Shown here piece by piece: positions 9,046 through 16,833 of a DNA stretch of 64,000 nt. Below the pieces are notes generated by a model. The model ran no database searches, had not been told where the DNA came from, and was given only the letters and a program-made list of their open reading frames with translations. Both the position numbers and the translations under genes were made by a program. The stretch spans positions 137,937 to 201,936 of the forward strand of contig CAQDYY010000002.1 of NCBI GenBank assembly GCA_948777935.1, written 5' to 3'. Within the stretch, counting starts at the first letter, position 1; every line of letters begins with the position of its first letter. This DNA comes from an uncultured Clostridia bacterium (GTDB lineage Bacteria; Bacillota; Clostridia; TANB77; CAG-508).

Positions 9046-10026
9046 TTATTTTTCTACTGGCATATATTTATTTAAATATTCTTCAACTGCCCCCATGTAT
9101 TTTTTATATACTTTGTTATCATTTTGAAGTCCATGCCCTGAATGAGAACACTCAAAATATTTATAATCTACATTATATTTTTTGTATGTTTCTAATAATC
9201 TTTGTGAACCTTTGAATGGCTGAACTTTATCATGTTTTCCATAAGCTACTACACTTGGAACTGTATTTTCATCTACCCACATTACTGCTGATATAGGTTT
9301 TAGCTTTTCTATATAAGAGCCATCTTTAATCATTTCTGGTGTTAATTCTACTCCACCCATAACTCCTAATAGTCCAGCAGCACCTTTTCTTGATTCATCT
9401 GTATCTCTGTCAAAGCCGTATATATCCCAATCTTCTGCATAAAAACTTGATGGTCCTACTGCTCCAAATAATAATTTTACTGGAACAGGTGATTCTTTGT
9501 TATCTCTATAAGCATAAATCATTGCTAAACAATGACCTGCTGATCCGCCTGCTATTCCCATTTCATTTATATTATATCCATATTCCTTTGCTTTTTCTAT
9601 AACAATAGGAATTGCTTGTTTTATTTCATTTGATTGTGTTAAAACGGATTTTTCATTTATTTCATTTCTTAATGTATAATTTATACCACAAGCTACATAG
9701 CCTTTTGAGCATAACCAAGAAAGCATTTCTACGTCTCCTGATTTATCTCCTGCTGTAAATCCACCTGCATGAAGATAAACAACTAAACCATAGTTTTCTT
9801 TTTCACTATTTTTTGGCAAATATAAATCAAATTTATTTGATTCTTCCTCTCCATAGCTAATATCTTTATAAAGTGTTCCTAAATCATCACTCCACTTAAC
9901 TGAATATTTTTTTATCCATGATGGTTGAATTTTCATTTTTGAATATATACCAATTCCAAATGAAAATAAAAATACTAATATGCAAATGAATATAAACATT
10001 CTTTTTCCTCTTTTCTCCTCTTTCAT
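9046..10026 (-). CDS. Membrane-anchored alpha/beta-hydrolase (lipase/esterase)
   Basis: 326 residues. Residues 9-28 form a hydrophobic N-terminal anchor, so the enzyme is probably outside the membrane. The hydrolase domain shows the oxyanion 'YLHAGGFTAGDKSG', the nucleophile elbow 'GGSAGHCLA', 'PSVVAYGKHDKV' with the acid, and 'CSHSGHGLQND' with the histidine, as in the BD-FAE/hormone-sensitive-lipase-like group. The substrate is unknown. Its ATG overlaps the stop of the small upstream membrane gene, and a TetR regulator is divergent. Confidence 0.85.
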   Translation of the reverse strand: MKEEKRGKRMFIFICILVFLFSFGIGIYSKMKIQPSWIKKYSVKWSDDLGTLYKDISYGEEESNKFDLYLPKNSEKENYGLVVYLHAGGFTAGDKSGDVEMLSWLCSKGYVACGINYTLRNEINEKSVLTQSNEIKQAIPIVIEKAKEYGYNINEMGIAGGSAGHCLAMIYAYRDNKESPVPVKLLFGAVGPSSFYAEDWDIYGFDRDTDESRKGAAGLLGVMGGVELTPEMIKDGSYIEKLKPISAVMWVDENTVPSVVAYGKHDKVQPFKGSQRLLETYKKYNVDYKYFECSHSGHGLQNDNKVYKKYMGAVEEYLNKYMPVEK

Positions 10027-10157
10027 AAGATATTACCTCCAAACAATGTGCCACCCATTAGTAGATTTAAAGCACCTCTAAAAGCTAATCGTCCTAATAT
10101 AAACCCAATAATTGCTATAACAACAAGAATAATAATTCTTTTTCTGTCAAACATCAT
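10023..10157 (-). CDS. Small membrane protein coupled to the lipase
   Basis: 44 residues (MMFDRKRIIILVV...), one hydrophobic segment around residues 8-24, then a Gly-rich tail. An AAGGAGG site precedes a double ATG. Its TGA overlaps the lipase ATG (ATGA), so the two are translationally coupled. No family recognised. Confidence 0.75.
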   Translation of the reverse strand: MMFDRKRIIILVVIAIIGFILGRLAFRGALNLLMGGTLFGGNIL

Positions 10158-10187
10158 TTATACCTCCTTGACTTAATATAAAAATAG

Positions 10188-10203
10188 TGTTACTTTTATA
10201 ACA
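10188..10203. promoter_or_regulatory. Candidate TetR operator
   Basis: Inverted repeat TGTTA-N6-TAACA in the divergent region between the lipase operon and the TetR gene. It overlaps the expected minus-strand promoter area. Assignment is inferred from position and symmetry. Confidence 0.4.
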
Positions 10204-10279
10204 TCTACAGTATAGCATATATATTTTTAAAAGCAATACTAAAACTAGCAAGTGTTAGAAAGGAATAGGTTTTATAACA

Positions 10280-10795
10280 ATGGAATTACAAAGTGAATTA
10301 TCTAAAAAATATATTTCAGAAGCTCTTATATTTTTAATGAAGAAAAAAGATTATGCTTCTATAACTAATAAAGAAATTACTGATAAAGCAGGATTATCTC
10401 ATATAACTATTTATCGTAACTTTAAGAATAAAGATGAAATTATTAAATATTATTTGGATGAAATTACAAATGAATTTATTAAAAATAAAAATGTTGATTA
10501 TAATCCTAATAATTTTAAGGAATATCTTATTGTTTTATTTACGCATTTAAAAGAAAAAGAAGATATTGGAATACTTCTATATAATGCAAATTTAATTTAC
10601 CTAATTAAAGATGAATTTGATAAAATATTTTATAATAAAGCTAAAAATATTAAAGAACAATATAATTACTATTTTATCTCTGGTGGATTATATAATATAT
10701 ACTATAATTGGCTATTAAATGAATTTAAAGAAACACCTCAAGAGATAGCTGATATGTTTATGGATTTCTATATTTTAAAAGGAGATAGTAATTAA
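10280..10795 (+). CDS. TetR-family transcriptional regulator
   Basis: 171 residues. The N-terminal helix-turn-helix reads 'ITNKEITDKAGLSHITIYRNFKNKDEII' (residues 26-54), typical of TetR; the C-terminal half is a variable ligand domain with many aromatics. It is divergent from the membrane protein-lipase pair and probably represses it. A perfect hairpin terminator overlaps its 3' end. Confidence 0.88.
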   Translation: MELQSELSKKYISEALIFLMKKKDYASITNKEITDKAGLSHITIYRNFKNKDEIIKYYLDEITNEFIKNKNVDYNPNNFKEYLIVLFTHLKEKEDIGILLYNANLIYLIKDEFDKIFYNKAKNIKEQYNYYFISGGLYNIYYNWLLNEFKETPQEIADMFMDFYILKGDSN

Positions 10796-10806
10796 AAACT
10801 ATCTCC
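10781..10806 (+). terminator. Rho-independent terminator of the TetR gene
   Basis: Stem GGAGATAGT / ACTATCTCC (9 bp, perfect), followed by TAACTTTTATATTT. The left arm lies inside the last codons of the gene. The next 270 bp to 11076 are AT-rich with no gene that I can support. Confidence 0.8.
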
Positions 10807-10958
10807 TAACTTTTATATTTAATTTCAGCGATAACTTACTATTTATTTAAGAGTATTATATCATAAACTCTAATTAAAGAATACCATTTTATGACATAAA
10901 GATAAGATACATAATATTTTATATGTTTAAATAATTCTATATAATTTTAAATAATACT

Positions 10959-10972
10959 GTCTAGGAAAAACT
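10959..10972. repeat. 14-bp direct repeat, right copy
   Basis: GTCTAGGAAAAACT, identical to 9006-9019. Confidence 0.5.
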
Positions 10973-11075
10973 CTGTAACACTGTATTAGTATAAATAATT
11001 TTAAATAATCTTCAATGATAAAATGCTTATTTTTAGGCACTTTGACATACTACTCAATAATTTTGAATAAAAATA

Positions 11076-11110
11076 AAAAGTACTGAAAAACTGCTGCTTT
11101 CAATACTTTT
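11076..11110 (-). terminator. Displaced tRNA-Pro terminator, or right end of the neighbouring module
   Basis: Read on the minus strand, a 12-bp stem (AAAGTATTGAAA with TTTCAGTACTTT, one G-U pair) follows directly after the att core and ends in a T-rich run. If the two elements are removed, it lies immediately downstream of tRNA-Pro, so it is probably the original tRNA terminator. Confidence 0.65.
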
Positions 11111-11122
11111 ATGGTCGAGGTG
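11110..11122. repeat. att core, left end of element copy 1
   Basis: TATGGTCGAGGTG. It matches the 3' end of tRNA-Pro (complement of CACCTCGACCA plus 2 nt). Exact copies lie at 19444 and 27778, spaced by 8,334 bp each. Confidence 0.92.
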
Positions 11123-11255
11123 GTAGCTTTTACAAACCACCTCAAAGTCTTTATTTATCAATGTTTTATTATGCTTTTTTCATTTTAAAACATTTTTTTA
11201 AAACTCTTATTTTAGTATTAATCTAAAATTTATATATTCAATTTTAAATGTGCTT

Positions 11256-12563
11256 TTATGCTCTTTCTCTTTTTAAATAATCTATTACTTTTTGAGTTTC
11301 TTTTTGTTTATAGTAATTGTAAATATCTCCATAAGTATTTATTGTAGTTTCAATATTGGCATGTCCCATTAATTTCTGCAATACTGGTAAGTCTACACCT
11401 GCTTCAATACATCTAGTTGCAAAAGTATGTCTTAGCATATGAGTATTTACTGGTTTTGTTATTCCTGCATTTTTACAAATTCGCTTAAATGCTGAATTTA
11501 TGGTATTATCTACATACAATTTCTTATTTTCTTGGCAAAATAGAACTTGATTTTTGTTTTCTATTTTGTTGTTTAATGCATCTTTTATAATATCCTCTGT
11601 AAGTTCATTTATTTCAATATTTCTTTTACCACTTTTGGTTTTAGTTGGACCAATAATAGTATTTTTATTTCTATCTTTAGTTAATGTTTTCGTAACTTTA
11701 ATCATTTTATTATCTGAATCAATATCATCATTATAATTCAATGCTAATACTTCGCCAATTCTCATACCAGTATATAAACAAAGTAGTATAATATTTTTAT
11801 AGATTGAGTTATGACTTTCTAGATAATCTTCTAGTTGCTTTTGTTCTGTAATAGTCAAAGCTACTACATCTTTATCTTCTTTTAAACTTTTAGGCTTTTC
11901 AATACGGTCTATGCCTTCAAATAAATTTTTTACTAAATATAATTTATAATTTGCATATTCATACACATATTTAAGCATTCTATAATCTTTTTTTATAGTA
12001 GAATTTGACTTTACCCTTTCTTCTTGTAAAAAGTCTTCAATTTGCTTTTTTGTTACTTTTTCTATTGGTATATTTGCAAATTTATGCTTTTTAATTCTTT
12101 CTAATGTTGACATATTCGTATTATAGGCATTTGCTTTAGTTTTTCCCATTCTATATTTGGAATCTTCGATTTCTTTTGCTAGAATTGCTATTGTTTTTTC
12201 TGTTCTCTTTAATTCAATAGTTCCTCCAGACTTTTTCATTTCTAATTTGTATTTATACATTTTGTCTAGTGCTTCTTCTTGTGTTTTAGCAGTAAATGAC
12301 TTTCTTATTGCCTCTCCTGTTTCAATATCTTTTCCTATTGTTAAGGTTGCTTTGTGTTGCTCATTAATATAAAATTTATCGCATTTATCTGCATCTTTAC
12401 ATTTTTTACATTTATCACACTTACTCATTGATTTTTTATCTTTCCTATTTTGGCAAATGGATCTGTCTTTACATTTCTTACAAATAGGACACATAGGTAA
12501 TTCAGAGTTCTTTTTTTCTGTTTTTATTGTATATGTTCCTACTGTATAACCTTTTGTATTCAT
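11256..12563 (-). CDS. int: Tyrosine integrase of the element, with Cys-rich N-terminus (copy 1)
   Basis: Site-specific recombinase, 435 residues. Residues 24-64 are a cysteine cluster (CPICKKC, CDKCKKCKDADKC) that looks like a metal-binding knot placed before the AP2-like arm-binding domain ('KATLTIGKDIETGEAIRKSF'). A SAM-like core-binding domain follows, then the catalytic domain with 'TGMRIGEVLAL' (Arg), 'HMLRHTFATR' (His-x-x-Arg), 'LMGHANIETT' (His) and the nucleophile in 'INTYGDI'. This matches the Tn916-like family apart from the Cys-rich extension. A hairpin (12595-12666) lies between xis and int. Confidence 0.95.
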   Translation of the reverse strand: MNTKGYTVGTYTIKTEKKNSELPMCPICKKCKDRSICQNRKDKKSMSKCDKCKKCKDADKCDKFYINEQHKATLTIGKDIETGEAIRKSFTAKTQEEALDKMYKYKLEMKKSGGTIELKRTEKTIAILAKEIEDSKYRMGKTKANAYNTNMSTLERIKKHKFANIPIEKVTKKQIEDFLQEERVKSNSTIKKDYRMLKYVYEYANYKLYLVKNLFEGIDRIEKPKSLKEDKDVVALTITEQKQLEDYLESHNSIYKNIILLCLYTGMRIGEVLALNYNDDIDSDNKMIKVTKTLTKDRNKNTIIGPTKTKSGKRNIEINELTEDIIKDALNNKIENKNQVLFCQENKKLYVDNTINSAFKRICKNAGITKPVNTHMLRHTFATRCIEAGVDLPVLQKLMGHANIETTINTYGDIYNYYKQKETQKVIDYLKRERA

Positions 12564-12594
12564 TAATATTTCCTCACTTTCTCAAAATTTTTCG

Positions 12595-12666
12595 AGGAAA
12601 TACCTTGTTCAATTTTTAAATTGGTAGTATAATAATTTTACAAACATATCGAACAGGGCATTTCCT
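12595..12666 (-). promoter_or_regulatory. Inverted repeat between xis and int (copy 1)
   Basis: Arms at 12595-12610 and 12651-12666 match at 14 of 16 positions (AGGAAATACCTTGTTC against GAACAGGGCATTTCCT). It lies in the xis-int leader and could be an attenuator or a folded mRNA controlling integrase. The same structure is at 20929-21000 in copy 2. Confidence 0.5.
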
Positions 12667-12713
12667 GTTTGTTTAGAAGATTTAAATATTGCAGATTTAA
12701 GTCTTCTTTCTTT

Positions 12714-12911
12714 TTACTCTGCCATAATTCTTTTATGGCTTAAAAATTCGTTTAGGCAATCTGCTTTTATCCAAAACTTTCTGCCTATTTTAATACTTGG
12801 AAAATCTTCTTGATGAAATAACTGTAAACATTTTTGTTTTCCTATATGCAATAATCTACATACGTCATCTGTTGAGTATAATTTAATCTCAATTTCTTCT
12901 AAATTCTGCAT
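12714..12911 (-). CDS. xis: Excisionase, MerR-like winged helix (copy 1)
   Basis: 65 residues. The helix-turn-helix 'YSTDDVCRLLHIGKQKCLQLFHQEDFPSIKIGRKFWIKADCLNEFL' region is typical of Tn916-type Xis and DNA-binding excisionases. It lies upstream of int on the same strand and should direct excision. An AGGAGG ribosome-binding site precedes the ATG. Confidence 0.9.
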   Translation of the reverse strand: MQNLEEIEIKLYSTDDVCRLLHIGKQKCLQLFHQEDFPSIKIGRKFWIKADCLNEFLSHKRIMAE

Positions 12912-12930
12912 AATTTTTACCTCCTCTCCA

Positions 12931-12959
12931 TTGACATTTTTATAGCATTAGTATATCAT
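12931..12959 (+). promoter_or_regulatory. Promoter of the three-gene cargo operon (copy 1)
   Basis: TTGACA (12931-12936), 17 bp, TATCAT (12954-12959), pointing to the DUF6076-DUF3800-toxin operon with a leader of about 120 nt. It is back to back with xis. The equivalent in copy 2 is at 21265-21293. Confidence 0.6.
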
Positions 12960-13085
12960 ATAAATATATTGTGTAAAATATTAGAATGTTATATAAAATT
13001 GCAAACTAATTATATGATGTATTTTATAAAATGTCAACAGCAATTTTACAATTCTACAAAAAATTTTACACAAAGGAGGTATATG

Positions 13086-14192
13086 ATGAAAAAATTACCA
13101 GATGATATGTGCTTTGATGGATTTTATATATGGTTCAATAGTGAAAAAAAAGAAGAATATATTTTAACTCCCAATTTTTTATTAGGTAATATAGAAAATG
13201 TAAAAAAGGAGGATTTTCTTAAGCTTAAATTTATTTCTAGAATGACTACTAATAGTATTTCTAACTATGAACTTAGGAATGAAGAAATTAGCAAATGGCC
13301 ATTTATACGATTTACTCCATATGTTGAAAAATTAGGTTTAATGTTAGTTCGATTTTTAAATACTGATTTTTCAAATTTCGTAGATGCTTATGATAATTTT
13401 TATTATGCATATGGGGTAGAATTATTAGAATGCTATTCAAAATCATTTGAACTCAAAGATAATTACTCTACAGAAAAACTTTTGTTAGATGATTTTAAAT
13501 CTTTCCATAAATATATAAAAAATGACTTAGAAATCATACAGAAAGATTTTAAAGAAGTTGTTAATTTTCTTTATAACTTAAATGATAATAAAAAATATAA
13601 AAGTAGTTCAGCACAATCTAAATTTATTGCATCTATAATTAAGCAAAAAACTAATTTATATAAATATACTAATAATACAAACATAATTAATTATACATAT
13701 TCTGATAAAGCAGAAGATTATAAAAATTCTTCATTTGATACTGTTCTTTCTGATTTATCTTATGATATATCAATGCTGAAAGTATCAAATATTTATACTA
13801 GCAATGAATTAGGAAATATACTTTTTATTATATTAAGTCAATTAATACAAAATAATGATACAATAAGGACATGTCAAAATTGCGGAAAATATTTCATTCC
13901 TAACAAACTAAATGAAATTTATTGTGATTTTTTAAACAAAGATGGAACAACTTGTAGAGATAAAGGAGCAGGACAGACATATAAAAAGAATCTTGAAAAT
14001 GTACCAGGTTTATTAGAATATCGAAGAACATACAATAAAAAATTTAATGCTGTATCAAGGAACAGGGAAGATAAAAAATTAAAGGAAGATTTTGATAAAT
14101 GGAAAAAATCTGCACAAAGTAAGATAAAGGATTATAAACAAGAAATAATTAATGAAGATGAGTTATATAAGTGGATGATAGAAAATAAATAG
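13086..14192 (+). CDS. DUF6076-like zinc-ribbon protein, first gene of cargo operon (copy 1)
   Basis: About 368 residues from the second of two adjacent ATGs, chosen for 6-nt spacing from GGAGG. The long N-terminal part is helical without a recognised fold. Near residue 260 there is a treble-clef-like ribbon, 'CQNCGKYFIPN' then 'YCDF...TCRDKG', which resembles the C-terminal ribbon of DUF6076 proteins; a basic helical tail follows. The gene sits 10 bp before the DUF3800 gene. I infer nucleic-acid binding, perhaps sensing within a defence or toxin module. Confidence 0.75.
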   Translation: MKKLPDDMCFDGFYIWFNSEKKEEYILTPNFLLGNIENVKKEDFLKLKFISRMTTNSISNYELRNEEISKWPFIRFTPYVEKLGLMLVRFLNTDFSNFVDAYDNFYYAYGVELLECYSKSFELKDNYSTEKLLLDDFKSFHKYIKNDLEIIQKDFKEVVNFLYNLNDNKKYKSSSAQSKFIASIIKQKTNLYKYTNNTNIINYTYSDKAEDYKNSSFDTVLSDLSYDISMLKVSNIYTSNELGNILFIILSQLIQNNDTIRTCQNCGKYFIPNKLNEIYCDFLNKDGTTCRDKGAGQTYKKNLENVPGLLEYRRTYNKKFNAVSRNREDKKLKEDFDKWKKSAQSKIKDYKQEIINEDELYKWMIENK

Positions 14193-14202
14193 GAGGTGTC
14201 AT

Positions 14203-14934
14203 ATGATAAATAGCGAAAATATTAATAATATATATTGTGATGAAAGCTGTCATTTAGAACATGATAATATTCCTGTTATGGTTTTAGGTGCAATGTCTTG
14301 CAATAAAATATATCGAAAAAAAATATTTAGAGATATAGCAAATATAAAAGAAAAGCATGGAATTGGAAAAAACTCTGAAATCAAGTGGTGTAGAATATCA
14401 ATGAATAAAATTAACTTTTATAAAGAAATTATTGATTATTTCTTTGAAAATGATAATTTAGCTTTTAGAGGTTTAGTAGTTAGAAATAAAAATCTATTAG
14501 ATCATGAAAAGTATAATCAAACTCATGATGAGTGGTATTATAAAATGTATTTTAGATTACTTTCTAGAGTAATAAACAATAATATGAGAAATGATATATA
14601 TTTAGATATAAAAGATACAAAAGGCAGTAGCAGGAGATATAAATTGCAAGAAGTTTTATCAAATAGTATTTATGATTTTAATAAGGATATTGTTTATAAT
14701 ATACAAGCAATCGATTCAAGAGAAAGCTCTATCTTACAAATAGTGGATTTATTTATTGGTGCATTAGGATATACAAATAGAGATTTAAAGACAAGTGAAG
14801 CTAAATTAGAAATAATTAGATATATTAAAGAAAAAACAGGTTACTCTTTAATAAAATCTACATTACCAGCGGAAAATAAATTTAATATTTTTGTATTACC
14901 GCTTGATAAAAAGGAACATTTAAGTTATGAATAA
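14203..14934 (+). CDS. DUF3800 family protein (copy 1)
   Basis: 243 residues. It begins with the acidic 'IYCDESCHLEHD' (strand 1 DES motif), has 'EIKWCRIS', a central 'IYLDIKDTKGSSRR' and a late 'DSRESSILQIVDLFIGALGY' with conserved D/E residues. This is the DUF3800 pattern, thought to be an RNase H-like nuclease fold and often found with mobile elements and defence genes. It overlaps the next gene by 8 bp, so the operon is tightly coupled. Confidence 0.85.
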   Translation: MINSENINNIYCDESCHLEHDNIPVMVLGAMSCNKIYRKKIFRDIANIKEKHGIGKNSEIKWCRISMNKINFYKEIIDYFFENDNLAFRGLVVRNKNLLDHEKYNQTHDEWYYKMYFRLLSRVINNNMRNDIYLDIKDTKGSSRRYKLQEVLSNSIYDFNKDIVYNIQAIDSRESSILQIVDLFIGALGYTNRDLKTSEAKLEIIRYIKEKTGYSLIKSTLPAENKFNIFVLPLDKKEHLSYE

Positions 14935-15457
14935 ATGTAAATGGTTGCCTAATATAATTGAATTTCCAGACTTAAGCAAATGGAAAATATATGAAGATGA
15001 ATTATATGAGTTGTTTGTTGATACATTTATAACAAATCATCCTACATTCAATAATAAACTTGTTCATGTAAAGAAATATCCATTAGATGGTAATAGAGAA
15101 CATGCTTTTACACATTTAACATGCAAAACGGAATCTGATAACCCTAAAGATGTAAATGATAGATTACCAGACTTAAGAAGAGCAGAAAGGTTGACTTGGA
15201 TAAAACCTGTCATTGAAAATTATCCTTGTTTAGAAGAATGTATAAATTGTAACAAAATTAAATATTGGGAAGAATTGTATAAAAATAAAATTAGAATAAA
15301 CTTATTTTTCGAAGACTTTAGATACTGTGTAGTTTTAGAAGATAGAGGAAATTACTATTTGTTAATAACAGCTTATTATATACATTATGATGAAGTGTTA
15401 GAAAAGAAGAAAAGTAAATACATACAATATTGTAAACAGAAAAAGCCATTGATTTAG
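14927..15457 (+). CDS. BECR-fold (RelE/barnase-like) toxin-type protein (copy 1)
   Basis: 176 residues. The C-terminal half, 'RAERLTWIKPVIENYP', then 'INLFFEDFRYCVVLEDRGNYYLLITAYYIHY', resembles phage-type barnase-EndoU-colicin-RelE nucleases, where the RY..V/YLL.TAYY strands form the core. The N-terminal 'HAFTHLTCKTE' has conserved-looking histidines. It overlaps the DUF3800 gene and ends at a strong terminator. Function as a toxin or RNase is inference from fold-like motifs. Confidence 0.65.
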   Translation: MNKCKWLPNIIEFPDLSKWKIYEDELYELFVDTFITNHPTFNNKLVHVKKYPLDGNREHAFTHLTCKTESDNPKDVNDRLPDLRRAERLTWIKPVIENYPCLEECINCNKIKYWEELYKNKIRINLFFEDFRYCVVLEDRGNYYLLITAYYIHYDEVLEKKKSKYIQYCKQKKPLI

Positions 15458-15473
15458 TTTCAAATGGCTTTTT
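15440..15473 (+). terminator. Rho-independent terminator of the cargo operon (copy 1)
   Basis: Stem AAAAAGCCATT / AATGGCTTTTT (11 bp) with a 12-nt loop, overlapping the stop codon of the toxin-like gene. The copy 2 equivalent is at 23774-23807. The next 245 bp are AT-rich with no gene seen. Confidence 0.88.
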
Positions 15474-15718
15474 CGCAAACTCCTTCTACTACTAGGTAGA
15501 TGAGTAAATATATTAACTTAATAATATATACTGATATTATATGCAATAAATATAAAAAAATTCACTAATATAAATAATTATAACATATTTTTTATATTGT
15601 GTCAATTATGTAAACAGGATATTTTGGAATTCCTTAACCATGGTCATTATATTACAAAATTTTTTAAATGTATATATTTTTATGAAAATTTCTTAAAAAA
15701 TTTTTAAATTGCTGCAAG

Positions 15719-15747
15719 TTGCAATTTTATGTAAAATGATGTATAAT
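15719..15747 (+). promoter_or_regulatory. Promoter of the foreign cargo gene (copy 1)
   Basis: TTGCAA (15719-15724), 17 bp, TATAAT (15742-15747). About 60 bp upstream of the start at 15808. Copy 2 equivalent: 24053-24081. Confidence 0.65.
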
Positions 15748-15807
15748 TAAGGTATTCATGAAGTGCATGAAAAAATCCATACTATTATATCACAAGGAGG
15801 AATTTAT

Positions 15808-16752
15808 ATGGGTATTACAATTCGGGAGTTTCAGGTAGCAATGGAGACATATGGAGCAGAACGGTTATCCAACTGTTCGGGTTCTAGGTACCCCATTTCT
15901 GTGCCGTGTTTCAATGTTGCAGGTACTAATTTTCTTCACTCTGGTTCATATTATATTGTTCAGAGAGAAAAAAGAGTGCCTGAAGAAATCATGAATCGTG
16001 CGATGGCTGAATTTGGAGAAAAGCACCCTGGAGGAGATCACTTCTGGTGGGGCGAAACACATTCCATCAAAGGAATACTGACACTGGCAGCAATGCTTGA
16101 TGGGAAGTACAGCAAAGAACTGGTTGATGAACTGACAAATGAAACTTACAAAAAGTTGCTTGACTGTGCATCAATTAAAAGTAATGTTGAATTTCCTTTT
16201 CATAGCACACATTCACCGAAAATGGAGAAACTTTACAAACTGCTTGCTGAATATAGCAACATTGTAAATCCTTTCGGTAACAATGAGTTCAAGTTCAAAG
16301 AACCAATCCAGTATTTAGACGCTGTAGATGTTACTTTGGCATTGCAGGAAGGCAGAAAACATTACACAAGGTTGAATCTGTCTACAAATTCATCTCAGGC
16401 AAAATTTGAAGATGATGAAAATGGCTGGTTCTATGATACTTTTGTATCAATTCAAAGAAACCGAATCAATGGGTATATCAATATGGGACATTACTACGTA
16501 AATGGAAGTGATGGTCGCCCAGTCGATGAAGTTGTTCGTCTTGATTACAAAGCAAATAGAGACAACTATGATGAGCATCCTGATGATATTGACTTGAGAA
16601 TCAGCTTGAAAACGGGACTGGCTTGGAAAACTTACAAAGAAGAACTGGCAGAACTTGCAACTGATGAGCAAATCGAAGTTATGATTACTCATTTAAAAAT
16701 TAGCATCAAGAAAATAAAGAATAAGATTGTTCGCAATATGATTAACATATAA
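15808..16752 (+). CDS. Foreign-looking cargo protein of unknown function (copy 1)
   Basis: 314 residues from ATG 15808 (AAGGAGG 9 nt upstream); no family recognised. Soluble, no membrane segment; features 'GTNFLHSGSYYIVQREKR', 'HFWWGETHSIKG' and a charged C-terminal helix. Base and codon use differ from every neighbour: many CTG, GCA, TTC and GAC codons and two in-frame CGG codons (ATT-CGG-GAG and GAA-CGG-TTA). These are the only arginine CGGs I found in the window. If CGG is bypassed in this host, a +1 shift at the first one gives a stop 4 codons later. Recent import is likely. Confidence 0.8.
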   Translation: MGITIREFQVAMETYGAERLSNCSGSRYPISVPCFNVAGTNFLHSGSYYIVQREKRVPEEIMNRAMAEFGEKHPGGDHFWWGETHSIKGILTLAAMLDGKYSKELVDELTNETYKKLLDCASIKSNVEFPFHSTHSPKMEKLYKLLAEYSNIVNPFGNNEFKFKEPIQYLDAVDVTLALQEGRKHYTRLNLSTNSSQAKFEDDENGWFYDTFVSIQRNRINGYINMGHYYVNGSDGRPVDEVVRLDYKANRDNYDEHPDDIDLRISLKTGLAWKTYKEELAELATDEQIEVMITHLKISIKKIKNKIVRNMINI

Positions 16753-16796
16753 GCATAAATCTACTTTGTTTTCTGAAGTTATGTATGAATTTTACA

Positions 16797-16829
16797 CCAC
16801 CGTTTCCGATTGGAATCGGTGGTGTTACA
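16797..16829. terminator. Bidirectional terminator between cargo gene and relaxase (copy 1)
   Basis: Stem ACACCACCG / CGGTGGTGT, extended by TTCC/GGAA inside. It serves the cargo gene on the plus strand and lies just past the relaxase stop on the minus strand. Copy 2 equivalent: 25131-25163. Confidence 0.8.
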
Positions 16830-16833
16830 TTTA

